From: Prevotella sp. tf2-5
GTDB taxonomy: Bacteria; Bacteroidota; Bacteroidia; Bacteroidales; Bacteroidaceae
Assembly: GCF_900115435.1 (NCBI RefSeq)
Contig: NZ_FOWK01000010.1
Coordinates: 1 to 64,000 of the forward strand
DNA: 64,000 nucleotides
Reading direction: 5' to 3'
Part shown: in pieces, positions 35,565-47,766 of the stretch
Layout: each line of letters begins with the position of its first letter
How positions within the stretch are numbered: position 1 is the stretch's first letter
Position numbers and translations under genes: made by a program
Notes under the pieces: generated by a model
What the model saw: only the letters and a program-made list of their open reading frames with translations
What the model was told of the DNA's origin: nothing
Database searches by the model: none

Positions 35565-36842
35565 TTAATTTTTTTGTGCAGTGTACCCTTCCTGACAGCG
35601 TTTCGTGTAGAAATCACGGAAGTCCGTCCATTTATAATAAGGTGCCTGGGTGGTGGGTACGGGCAGCTTCGCCTCCTCTCCGTTGAGCAGGCATTTCACG
35701 AGGATGTCGTTACGTCCTTGTTTGCCACGATAGAACACCAGTTGGATGTTACATGCCTTACAGGTCTCCCAGTTCTGATAGCAGTTCTTGACCTCATAGG
35801 GATCCTCTGGGTCGAGGTCGGCGCCATTGATACCCATCAGGACAGTCAGCGGTCCGATGAAGGAGTCGTGTCCGAAACGGAGGTCTGCGAGATGGTCGCT
35901 GCTGCCGGCAAATACGGCATCGGCTTTCTCGAGGATGTCCTGCAGAATGGGGATGACCACATACTTATCAGAGAATACCCAGGAGTAGGAGCCGAGGTTG
36001 GATGCCTCCCACTGCCCGGCAATCTCCTCGTCAGTGACCAGGTTGCCCATCATCCCTTCGTAGTTGATGCTGGGCAGTGTCTTATAGAAGTCGATGAGGA
36101 CATAGGCGTTCTTGTGATTGTCGCCTGGCAGTCCCTCCGTACTGGTGAATGTCCTTGCCAGCACCTTGTCCACCAACGTGTTCTCGCTCTTGAACTGGCT
36201 CCGGTTCTTCTCATAACGGGGCTTCGCCTTGGGGAAATCACGCTTGTGGGGATTCTGACGGTCGTTAGGGACAACGGCGTCAAGGGTGAAACGGGAGGAC
36301 TGCTCGCGGATCTCTATCTTGGGGTTACACTGCACCAGCTCTTGGCAGAATGCTGCCATGCTCAGTACACAACGTCCGGAGAGGGAGGAGACGGCAAGGA
36401 CGTTACCTCCTTTCTTGAAGACATCGGTAAACTGGTTGTACATCCTGCGGGCGATACCCTGGTGCTGCTCCCATCCTAACTGGGTCAGTTCTCCGACACC
36501 TGTCATCAACTCGTCCTTGACAGCCTCGAACTGCTGGTAGAAGGTCTCTGCCTCTGGGGTCAGCAACTGCTTCTCATGGGCAGTCGTCAACAGGGTGTCC
36601 AGGTCTTTGTATAGTTTGGAACTCCAGTTGTAACGTGACCCATGACGACCGTAATGGCTGATGTAAAATGGTTTGTAACCTTTTGGCGCCTTGGTGTCGA
36701 CGGCGTTGGTGAACAGATAGGGGAGGTCGTTGCCATAGGCTTTCCTCGGATTCGCCTTCAACTGACTCATCACGTCAGCACCTTGTGCCCATGTCGTCAG
36801 GACCATCAGTCCCGAGAGTACTAGCATGTTTAGTCTTTTCAT
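35565..36842 (-). CDS. Secreted histidine acid phosphatase (branch 2)
   Basis: About 425 residues from ATG 36842, which begins the signal peptide MKRLNMLVLSGLMVLTTWAQ. HYGRHGSRY is the catalytic motif with the nucleophilic histidine, and RFGHDSFIGPL carries the second histidine and proton donor Asp. Such periplasmic enzymes release phosphate from organic phosphates, phytate included; the substrate is not certain. The promoter -7 box (36879-36872) rules out starts further upstream. Confidence 0.88.
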   Translation of the reverse strand: MKRLNMLVLSGLMVLTTWAQGADVMSQLKANPRKAYGNDLPYLFTNAVDTKAPKGYKPFYISHYGRHGSRYNWSSKLYKDLDTLLTTAHEKQLLTPEAETFYQQFEAVKDELMTGVGELTQLGWEQHQGIARRMYNQFTDVFKKGGNVLAVSSLSGRCVLSMAAFCQELVQCNPKIEIREQSSRFTLDAVVPNDRQNPHKRDFPKAKPRYEKNRSQFKSENTLVDKVLARTFTSTEGLPGDNHKNAYVLIDFYKTLPSINYEGMMGNLVTDEEIAGQWEASNLGSYSWVFSDKYVVIPILQDILEKADAVFAGSSDHLADLRFGHDSFIGPLTVLMGINGADLDPEDPYEVKNCYQNWETCKACNIQLVFYRGKQGRNDILVKCLLNGEEAKLPVPTTQAPYYKWTDFRDFYTKRCQEGYTAQKN

Positions 36843-36871
36843 ATCTTTTTGACGGTTTGATTGATCTGGTG

Positions 36872-36879
36872 CAAAATTA
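36872..36879 (-). promoter_or_regulatory. -7 box of the acid phosphatase gene
   Basis: TAATTTTG on the minus strand, with transcription expected near 36865 and a leader of about 23 nt. Confidence 0.5.
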
Positions 36880-36907
36880 CACATTTTTCTTTTCATATCC
36901 GCAAAAA

Positions 36908-36939
36908 TTTGGTTTTTTCTATAAGATGATGTACCTTTG
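36908..36939 (+). promoter_or_regulatory. Promoter of the vanW-like gene
   Basis: TTTG (36908-36911), exactly 20 bp, TACCTTTG (36932-36939). The predicted start is only a few bases before the ATG at 36949. Confidence 0.75.
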
Positions 36940-36948
36940 CATCTTGAT

Positions 36949-37758
36949 ATGAGACGGATATTATTTTGCGAGTTATGCCCTTTCACTTACCGCTTGTCGA
37001 TGGAGAAAGAGATTATGAAGCGTCATCTGAGGGACTTCCTCGGGAAGACGTGTTTTGCTAAAGTGCGTACGGAGGAGTCTTTACCGGTTCTTGTCTATAG
37101 TCATAAGTCCCTGATACGCAGACGCTTGGGGAATGTCAATATGCAACTGCAGGAAAACAAAGCGGTGAACCTTGCTTTGGCGGTGAAGCAGATCGACGGT
37201 CTGCTGGTGCGTCCGGGGGAGACTTTCTCTGTCTGGAGACAGGTCGGACGTACCACGAAACGGAAGGGGTATAAGGAGGGACTGACTATTGCCAAGGGAC
37301 AACCGTCACAGGGTATCGGGGGTGGTCTGTGCCAGCTGTCTAACCTCATCCATTGGATGGTGCTGCATAGTGACCTTACAATCACGGAGCATCATCATCA
37401 TGACGGCTTGGACCTCTTCCCTGACTTTGGCAGACAGATTCCCTTCGGCACAGGAACTAGTATCTCGTATAACTATATCGACTATCGGGTGAAGAACGAG
37501 ACAGACAACACGTACCAGCTCCATCTATGGGTGGACGGGGAGTATCTCTGTGGGGAACTACGTGCCTCTGTGGCTCTGCAGCATACGTTCCATATCCATG
37601 TGGAGAACGAGAGCTTCGATAGGGAAGGGGATGTCGTCTACCGTAACGGACAGGTCTATAGGGATGTCTTCGACCGGGTCACTGGCAACTGCATTGAGAA
37701 ACAACTCATCCGCACGAATCATGCTAAGGTGATGTACGACTATCCTCCTACAAAATAG
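36949..37758 (+). CDS. VanW-family protein
   Basis: About 269 residues. FSVWRQVGRTTKRKGYKEGL, GIGGGLCQLSNLIHWMVLHS and ITEHHHHD are the signature of the VanW domain, whose function is unknown outside its presence in one vancomycin-resistance operon. No signal peptide is evident. The mRNA is probably leaderless or nearly so. The 3' end overlaps the convergent GNAT gene by 11 bp. Confidence 0.88.
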   Translation: MRRILFCELCPFTYRLSMEKEIMKRHLRDFLGKTCFAKVRTEESLPVLVYSHKSLIRRRLGNVNMQLQENKAVNLALAVKQIDGLLVRPGETFSVWRQVGRTTKRKGYKEGLTIAKGQPSQGIGGGLCQLSNLIHWMVLHSDLTITEHHHHDGLDLFPDFGRQIPFGTGTSISYNYIDYRVKNETDNTYQLHLWVDGEYLCGELRASVALQHTFHIHVENESFDREGDVVYRNGQVYRDVFDRVTGNCIEKQLIRTNHAKVMYDYPPTK

Positions 37759-38209
37759 TCTCCATTCCCGTCTTTTGTACTTTCATCCCCATACTCTTGT
37801 AAAAACTGTATGCGGGGTCATTACCCTCCCAGACGTTGAGGGTGATGTTATAGCAGCCGATAGACTTGGCGTAGTCCCGGACATACTCGTATAATGCTTG
37901 TCCGATGTGCTTGCCCCGTACGACCTCATCGACACAGATGTCATCAATATACAGGGTCTTGATGTCTTGCAACAGTCTGTGGTTCCTGACCTCGGTAATC
38001 TGACAGAAGGCGTGTCCTAACACCTCTCCGTCGTCATAGACGAAGATGGGCTTGTCATCGTCTTCAAGGATGTGCTCCAGTGCTTGCTCGTCATACTTTG
38101 GGGTGTTCGACTTAAACAGGTCGGGTCGTATACCGCTATGGACGGCATCGACTTGATAGAGTAGCTTGAGCAGTCCCTTGATGTCTCTTTTCTCTGCTTT
38201 CCTTATCAT
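37748..38209 (-). CDS. GNAT-family N-acetyltransferase
   Basis: About 153 residues from ATG 38209. IRKAEKRDIKGLLKLL at the N-terminus, VDEVVRGKHIGQALYEYV (acetyl-CoA loop) and YSFYKSMGMKVQ at the end are typical. The acceptor is unknown. The in-frame start at 38242 lies in the -7 box (TAATTTTG, 38247-38240) and is rejected. Confidence 0.9.
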   Translation of the reverse strand: MIRKAEKRDIKGLLKLLYQVDAVHSGIRPDLFKSNTPKYDEQALEHILEDDDKPIFVYDDGEVLGHAFCQITEVRNHRLLQDIKTLYIDDICVDEVVRGKHIGQALYEYVRDYAKSIGCYNITLNVWEGNDPAYSFYKSMGMKVQKTGMETIL

Positions 38210-38239
38210 CGTTCTAGTTTTTATTGTTGTTCCAGGCTG

Positions 38240-38247
38240 CAAAATTA
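38240..38247 (-). promoter_or_regulatory. -7 box of the GNAT gene
   Basis: TAATTTTG on the minus strand, with a leader of about 24 nt. Confidence 0.5.
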
Positions 38248-38309
38248 CGAAAATTTCGGATAAGTGAGGACAAAGGATTTAATTTTCTTTTGGAGAACGC
38301 AAGAAATAC

Positions 38310-38353
38310 AGCCTCTTTTCTTACCGATTAAAGCCTCTTTTCCTACCGAGAAA
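38310..38353. repeat. Two tandem 22-nt units
   Basis: Units 38310-38331 and 38332-38353 both begin AGCCTCTTTTC and continue (C/T)TACCGA. The length is exactly 22 nt as in the neighbouring arrays, but there is no palindrome. Confidence 0.7.
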
Positions 38354-38367
38354 CTACCCTGAAATAT

Positions 38368-38477
38368 GAAGGCGGCACCTCCTGCCCTTGAAGGTGCCGC
38401 CTTCGACCCTTGAAGGTGCCGCCTTCGACCCGAGGAAGCGGCACCTTCAAGGGCAGGAAGTGCCGCCTTCGTAAAGC
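38368..38477. repeat. Five 22-nt GC-rich palindromic units
   Basis: Units start at 38368, 38390, 38412, 38434 and 38456. The best ones read GAAGG-TGCCG-CCTTC followed by a 7-nt spacer such as GACCCTT. The fourth unit is inverted, so the whole block also forms a long imperfect palindrome (38368-38404 with 38431-38471). Confidence 0.8.
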
Positions 38478-38516
38478 CCCCTCTTAGTTGCTTTTTATTC
38501 CGATATCTCCTATCTC

Positions 38517-38582
38517 AGTAAATTCACTGAATTTGGTGAGTAAATTCACTGAATTTACTGAGTAAACACACTGAATTTACTT
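38517..38582. repeat. Three 22-nt A/T-rich palindromic units
   Basis: Units at 38517, 38539 and 38561 contain AAATT-CACTG-AATTT (third unit altered in one arm) and a 7-nt spacer. They are enclosed by ATATCTCCTAT (38503-38513) and ATAGGAGATAT (38585-38595), an inverted repeat. Confidence 0.8.
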
Positions 38583-38599
38583 TCATAGGAGATATTTCT

Positions 38600-38955
38600 T
38601 TATATTCGTTGTCACCGTTGTCACCTCGTTGTTACCCGCAACCGTCTGATTACCAAACAGTTTTGCAAGGCGGCAACGGTGACAAGGGTTTTAAAAATTA
38701 TATGGGGGAGAAAACCGGTGATTTTCGATAATACCCCTAACCTCCCACTAAAAATGCCGCAAACCTCGATAAATAAAGGGCGCAAGACCAGTGGGAGGTT
38801 GTCTGAACCTCCCACTAACCTCCAACTCATCACCCACTATGTTAGAGGTTAGTTGGAGGTTAGTTAGAGGTTAGAGTAACCTCCAACTGCCCGCAAACGC
38901 CCTGTACATCGGCATTTCAGAAGAAATCAGTTGGAGGTTAGAGGTTTTTTATAAA
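38600..38955. repeat. Mosaic of further inverted and 11-nt repeats
   Basis: TTGTCACCGTTG near 38610 is inverted near 38673. GTGGGAGGTT-GTCTG-AACCTCCCAC makes a perfect 10-bp hairpin at 38791-38815. From about 38842 the unit GAGGTTAGTTG/A repeats every 11 nt, with inverted CCTCCAACT copies on both sides. No protein-coding gene is visible between 38243 and 39070. Confidence 0.7.
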
Positions 38956-39119
38956 ATAGATTTCTATTCAAATTTAAGTTTTGGTAATGCGTTTACGATA
39001 TCTACTGTCTGCACAGAAACGTTAATCACAGAGAGCAGAAGGTCAAGAATATAGCGAGGCGATAGCCGATTTGCCATTCACAATGTATTCGGATGACAGG
39101 TACCAGTCCCTTGCTAAAC

Positions 39120-39174
39120 ATACACGCCATTATGAGAACGTGCCATTTGAGGTGCCGGAAGGATGGGAGTGGAC
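39120..39174. repeat. hsdS: Inverted repeat IR1 of the hsdS pair (other copy 41484-41538)
   Basis: 55 bp beginning ATACACGCCATTATGAGAAC, matching the reverse strand of 41484-41538 with one mismatch seen. It lies just before the first recognition domain in both genes. Confidence 0.85.
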
Positions 39175-39667
39175 TGTAATAGAAGATGTCACTGTAAACC
39201 GTGATGCAGAACGCATACCGCTTTCTCTGGCTGTGAGAAAAAAGCAGCAAAACAAGGTCTATGATTATTATGGGGCTGCAGGAGTTATAGACAAAGTAGA
39301 AAACTATCTTTTCGATGAACGCTTACTCCTTATTGGCGAAGATGGGGCGAACCTTCTTTCGCGAAGCAAGAATAACGCATTCTTTGCAGAAGGAAAATAT
39401 TGGGTAAATAATCATGCCCACGTTTTGGATTGTCCAAGTAAATCCGTATTGGATTATGTCGCTTTTGTTGTCAATTCGATGTCGTTGGATGACTATATTA
39501 CAGGTTCTGCTCAACCAAAGCTGACCCAAGACAATTTGAATAAGATATTAATTCCGTTACCTCCAGAGAAAGAGCAACATAGAATTATTGAATCCGTCAA
39601 TGATTATTTCTCCTATATATCGTTACTTGAAGACGAAATAGAAGAAATGAATTCTTTTGTACAGAAA

Positions 39668-39807
39668 GCTAAATCCAAGATTCTTGATCTCGCCATCCAC
39701 GGGAAACTTGTGCCACAAGACCCGAATGACGAGCCTGCTATTGAACTATTAAAGCGCATAAATCCCAAGTTTACTCCTTGTGATAACGGGCATTATGAGA
39801 ATGTGCC
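39668..39807. repeat. hsdS: Inverted repeat IR2 of the hsdS pair (other copy 40788-40928)
   Basis: About 140 bp with few mismatches, covering the central conserved region and ending just before the second recognition domain in both genes (CATTATGAGAATGTGCC in this copy). Confidence 0.85.
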
Positions 39808-40246
39808 CGATTCCTGGTTCAAAGTTCCCCTTGGAAATATCTGCACTCTGAATGAAGGTGAGCCTATTACTGATAAGGAATATCCTTATATTGATGTCAA
39901 AGGATTAAGGACAGGCAACTATGCCTCAAAACAATCAGGGAAGTACGTGCCAGCAGGTACAACGTTGATTCTTGTTGATGGGGAGAACTCTGGAGAGGTA
40001 TTTCACACTCCAGAGGAAGGCTATCAAGGAAGTACAATGAAAGTGCTTGACATTAATAACAGCATGAATGTTCAGTATGTTCTCTTTTTCGTAAAGCTTT
40101 ATCAAAAGGCATTAAGAGAAAATAAGGTTGGCTCTGCCATCCCACATTTGAACAAAAAAATGTTCCGTGAATTGGTTATTCCAGTTCCCCCAATAGAAGA
40201 ACAAGAAAGAATAGTTGAAGCAATTGAGCAATATTATCGTATATTG

Positions 40247-40288
40247 GATGACATCAGTGCCAATCTATAATTCGGCACTGATGTCATC
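40247..40288. repeat. hsdS: Inverted repeat IR3 at the junction of the two hsdS genes
   Basis: GATGACATCAGTGCC (40247-40261) and its exact reverse complement (40274-40288) encode the last residues of both genes and meet around 12 bp that hold the stop codons. It could act as a bidirectional terminator as well as the third homology block. Confidence 0.85.
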
Positions 40289-41716
40289 AAGGATTTGGAA
40301 TAGATCGTTTACCTTATTTATTATACGTTCTTGTTCTGGGCGAGGAGGTACAGGAAATACCATATCTTCAATAATCTTCGTTGAAACGCGCTGTTGTCCA
40401 ACTACTCCATTGAATGTTCCAACACATTGGGATATGAAATAGTCTGATTTAAAAAAGAATAGTCCGTAAAGAGGATACACATAATCTGAGCGAAAGACAT
40501 TAAGTTCCGTTGTTCCTGCCCCAATTCCATTTGGCAAACCTACAATAACGGCAGATTTTCGATTTTCAAGACAAGGTGATATCTTGGCGACTACAACATC
40601 GCCATCTTCAAAATGAGTGTATCCTTTTTTGATACTTCCCCAAGTCCTTGGTTCAAAACTAAAGCTATTATTGAATGAATCATGAATGTTCGACATTGGG
40701 ACAAAACCTGCGTCTAAGCCATCATCTGCCTTTGTCTTGGGATTAATTCTAAACACGTCCTTAACCTTACAAACAGTCCATTCTTCCGGCACATTCTCAT
40801 AATGCCCGTTATCACAAGGAGTAAACTTGGGATTTATGCGCTTCAAGAGCTCAATGGCGGGTTCGTCATTCGGGTCTTGTAGAACAAGTTTGCCGTGAAT
40901 GGCGAGATCAAGAATTTTGGATTTAGCTTGTGCAATGGACGCTTGCAAATCTTCTTTTGCTGTTTCCAATGTGTCAATCAGTGAGAACCACTTATCAACT
41001 GTTGTAACTATGCGAAGTTGTTCCTCGTGCGGTGGTAATGGGAACTGCATATTATCTAATATGCCAATATATAACTCTTTTTGATTTGTAGAGCCTGCAA
41101 GATTATCTTCAATGTATGTTTGTCCATAATCTGATGAAAGAAAGGCCAATACGAACTTAGATTCTATTTCTTCAAATGATCGGACAACTGATACATGAGA
41201 ATCAGGAACAACAAAAGGATAATCACCAAGAACATCACTATGGAATAATCTTGTTCTTCCCACGGTTCCTGTTCCTGTTGAATTAACAAGGATATCCCCA
41301 TCAATTAATTTGTATTCATCACTCCATTTACTAATCGTTTCAGGATCTAAGAAACGAGCCTTCTCCAGTGAAATATCTCCGTCATACAAATTACATTTTT
41401 GAGCAAATACAGGATATTTTCTTTCCTCTGAATACTTTGGAGATTTTCCTCGAGAAAGAAATGAACAAAGTTCGCCTATTGTTGTCCACTCCCATCCTTC
41501 TGGCACCTCAAATGGCACGTTCTCATAATGGCGTGTATCAGAAGATTTAGCAGATTTTTTGCTCTGCTTGATCTTTCCTTCTTTAATAAGTCTTTCTTTT
41601 TCGGCACGAATACGCTCCAGCAATACGGATGCTGGTTCATCATTCGGGTCTTGTGGCACGAGCTTACCATGAATGGCAAGGTCGAGTATCTTTTGGCGTA
41701 GTTTCTTTGTATCCAT
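40265..41716 (-). CDS. hsdS: Type I restriction specificity subunit HsdS (expressed copy)
   Basis: About 483 residues from ATG 41716, which follows GGAGG at a good distance and lies 1 nt after the TGA of the upstream gene. The N-terminal conserved region (KLRQKILDLAIHGKLVPQDP), first recognition domain (about 70-240), central conserved helix with a second ILDLAIHGKLV copy, second domain (about 310-470) and C-terminal ILDDISAEL make a complete HsdS. It directs the methylase and nuclease to a split DNA site. Its recognition domains can be swapped with the inverted copy. Confidence 0.93.
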   Translation of the reverse strand: MDTKKLRQKILDLAIHGKLVPQDPNDEPASVLLERIRAEKERLIKEGKIKQSKKSAKSSDTRHYENVPFEVPEGWEWTTIGELCSFLSRGKSPKYSEERKYPVFAQKCNLYDGDISLEKARFLDPETISKWSDEYKLIDGDILVNSTGTGTVGRTRLFHSDVLGDYPFVVPDSHVSVVRSFEEIESKFVLAFLSSDYGQTYIEDNLAGSTNQKELYIGILDNMQFPLPPHEEQLRIVTTVDKWFSLIDTLETAKEDLQASIAQAKSKILDLAIHGKLVLQDPNDEPAIELLKRINPKFTPCDNGHYENVPEEWTVCKVKDVFRINPKTKADDGLDAGFVPMSNIHDSFNNSFSFEPRTWGSIKKGYTHFEDGDVVVAKISPCLENRKSAVIVGLPNGIGAGTTELNVFRSDYVYPLYGLFFFKSDYFISQCVGTFNGVVGQQRVSTKIIEDMVFPVPPRPEQERIINKVNDLFQILDDISAEL

Positions 41717-41717
41717 A

Positions 41718-42896
41718 TCAATCCTCCTTGCTTTCTTCAAACTCAGCAATCCATTCTCTTACTTTTGCTTGCAGCAGAGCCTTGTCGGGTAGATACAACT
41801 GATAGGCAGACGCATATATGTTGGCATCTTTTGGTAATGTTAGTTCAACAAGTGCATCGTTCTTACGTTCGCAGAGTAGAATGCCAACAGTTGGTTTCTC
41901 AAAATCTTGCTTGACATAACGGTCGTAATAGTTGACATACATCTGCATTTGTCCCAAATCCTGATGTGTTAGTTTATCGGTTTTGAGGTCAATCAGCACG
42001 TAGCATTGCAGTAATCGATTGTAAAACACCAGATCTACATAGAAATGCTGTTCGTCAAAAGTGAAACGCTTCTGACGAGCTTCGAATAGGAATCCCTTAC
42101 CCAGTTCAAGCAGGAACTGTTGCATTTTACTAATGATTGCATTCTCCAGTTTGCTTTCGGAATAAGAAACATCGGGCTTCAGACCAAGAAACTCCAACGT
42201 AAGTGGATTCTTTATGATGTCTGATGGCTTCTCTATGGTCTGTCCCTCCGTAGCCAAACGCATCACTTCGTTCTTATCACGGCTCAGTGCCAACCTTTCA
42301 TACAGGCTGCTACCCACTTGCCTACTTAGCTGGCGTACACTCCATTGCTGCTGTGCACATTCTATCTCATAGAAACTGCGGGCATCGGGATTGTCAATGC
42401 GCATAAGAATAAGGTAGTGGGACCAGGAAAGAGTAAATGACTGTTTGTTCTCAGATTCCCGAAACGGTGTTTCGGAATTTGCAGGAGTATGATTGCTGGA
42501 ATTGGGTAAACACTGTTTTTCGTTTTTGTCTTGAATTGGGTCCACACCGTTGACCGAATCATTTCTTGTAGGTTGATCCAATTGGGTCCACACTGTAGAC
42601 CCAATCTTATCGTCCTTATATGTCAAATAGAAAAAGCGACACTTTTTCAAAGTTTCGACAGACCAACCTTCTCCGTACTTGTCAGTCAATCTGGTTGATA
42701 GATTTTTCAAAACTGCCTTACCATATTGAGCGCGTTGTTCTCCTTGCTGTTCGTCCTCAACAATATAATGTCCAACACCATAATAGGTGTAAACCATTGT
42801 TGTGTCAATAGCGGTCTTAACCCTTTTGCGGGCAAAGTCTATCAATGCGGATATGCGCTCAAAAAGAGCATCTTCCCTTAACTGTATATCATTCAT
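41718..42896 (-). CDS. DUF1016/YhcG-family PD-(D/E)xK nuclease-domain protein
   Basis: 392 residues. The N-terminal DUF1016 region (TTMVYTYYGVGHYIVEDEQQG, RLTDKYGEGWSVETLKKCRFFYLTY) is followed by a variable linker (about 95-150), WSHYLILMRIDN, and the nuclease core FYVDLVFYN..YVLIDLKT. The linker is coded by a small repeat, (A)ATTGGGT..ACAC(T/C)G, three times near 42495-42605. It sits between hsdM and hsdS with 1- to 2-nt spacing, so it is part of the restriction operon. Its job there is not known. Confidence 0.88.
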   Translation of the reverse strand: MNDIQLREDALFERISALIDFARKRVKTAIDTTMVYTYYGVGHYIVEDEQQGEQRAQYGKAVLKNLSTRLTDKYGEGWSVETLKKCRFFYLTYKDDKIGSTVWTQLDQPTRNDSVNGVDPIQDKNEKQCLPNSSNHTPANSETPFRESENKQSFTLSWSHYLILMRIDNPDARSFYEIECAQQQWSVRQLSRQVGSSLYERLALSRDKNEVMRLATEGQTIEKPSDIIKNPLTLEFLGLKPDVSYSESKLENAIISKMQQFLLELGKGFLFEARQKRFTFDEQHFYVDLVFYNRLLQCYVLIDLKTDKLTHQDLGQMQMYVNYYDRYVKQDFEKPTVGILLCERKNDALVELTLPKDANIYASAYQLYLPDKALLQAKVREWIAEFEESKED

Positions 42897-42898
42897 GC

Positions 42899-47037
<4,139 letters not shown>

Positions 47038-47176
47038 ATATTGGCATTTTTAATATCCTTGGTGTTTCTCAACTTCTGATAAGTATAGATTATCCCAAGA
47101 TAGTGCAAAAATAATAATTATTTATCGAATCTAAGCAGAAAATCCTAAAAAATCTCGTTATACTGGATAATATTAC

Positions 47177-47184
47177 TATCTTTG
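47177..47184 (+). promoter_or_regulatory. -7 box of the NUDIX gene
   Basis: TATCTTTG followed by CA, 19 nt before the ATG at 47204. A weaker TATTTTTG on the minus strand (47113-47106) may serve hsdR. Otherwise the gap 47038-47203 shows nothing. Confidence 0.5.
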
Positions 47185-47203
47185 CATTATAAATATTAAC
47201 AAG

Positions 47204-47716
47204 ATGGATAATCTGGAAGAGATATTCCCAATCGTTGACGAGGATGGGAACGTGATAGGATCGGCGACTCGTGGTGAGTGCCATAGCGGCTCCATGCTGC
47301 TTCACCCTGTTGTGCATCTGCATGTGTTCAACTCAAAGGGTGACATCTACCTGCAGAAAAGACCTGAGTGGAAGGACATACAGCCGAGGAAGTGGGACAC
47401 TGCCGTGGGTGGTCATGTGGACTATGGCGAGACTCCAGAGGAGGCTCTGTGCCGTGAGGTGCGTGAAGAACTGGGTATCACGGATTTCCATTCTGAGTTT
47501 GTTGACAAATATGTTTTTCAAAGCAAACGTGAGCGTGAGTTGGTGTATGTGAGTCGTACCACTTACGACGGAGAGATCCGTCCGTCAACAGAGGAACTGG
47601 ATGGTGGTCGTTTCTGGACGATGCAGGAGATTCGCGAGGCAATGGAGAAGACGGGTGTCCTGACTCCTAACTTCGAGAGTGAGTTCAAGAGATGCTTCGG
47701 GGATTATCTCTTATGA
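47204..47716 (+). CDS. NUDIX hydrolase, YfcD/IPP-isomerase-like
   Basis: 170 residues. GGHVDYGETPEEALCREVREELG is the NUDIX box (about residues 69-91, given here in three parts of the motif: G-x5-E, REVREEL, G). The N-terminal IFPIVDEDGNVIGSATRGECH resembles the isopentenyl-diphosphate isomerase-like branch, which hydrolyses nucleoside diphosphate-linked compounds of unknown identity. Alone on the plus strand. Confidence 0.88.
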   Translation: MDNLEEIFPIVDEDGNVIGSATRGECHSGSMLLHPVVHLHVFNSKGDIYLQKRPEWKDIQPRKWDTAVGGHVDYGETPEEALCREVREELGITDFHSEFVDKYVFQSKRERELVYVSRTTYDGEIRPSTEELDGGRFWTMQEIREAMEKTGVLTPNFESEFKRCFGDYLL

Positions 47717-47722
47717 TATGAA

Positions 47723-47754
47723 CCGTTTTTGCAAGTGTTACCTTGCAAAAACGG
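47723..47754. terminator. Bidirectional terminator
   Basis: CCGTTTTTGCAAG and CTTGCAAAAACGG are perfect 13-bp arms around TGTTAC. It separates the convergent NUDIX and von Willebrand A genes. Confidence 0.8.
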
Positions 47755-47766
47755 TGTTATCATGCA

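Larger units (their letters stand above)
39071..40270 (+). pseudogene. hsdS: Silent, promoterless second hsdS (alternative specificity cassette)
   Basis: The frame encodes two complete target-recognition domains (about 20-190 and 255-390) and the central conserved region KAKSKILDLAIHGKLVPQDP, but it lacks the N-terminal conserved segment of the active hsdS and has no promoter or good ribosome site. It faces the active hsdS tail to tail; the genes overlap by 6 bp. Regions 39120-39174 and 39668-39807 are inverted copies of regions in the active gene, so it is a donor of alternative recognition domains. Confidence 0.82.

Noticed and set aside
36949..37758. Vancomycin resistance determinant
   Set aside because: VanW alone has no resistance function and no other van gene is present.
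38310..38582. CRISPR array
   Set aside because: The units are adjacent 22-nt palindromes with 5- to 7-nt variable parts, no 30-nt unique spacers and no cas genes.
39071..40270. Assembly artefact creating a second hsdS
   Set aside because: The recognition domains differ from those of the active gene and homology is confined to the expected conserved blocks, as in real inversion systems.
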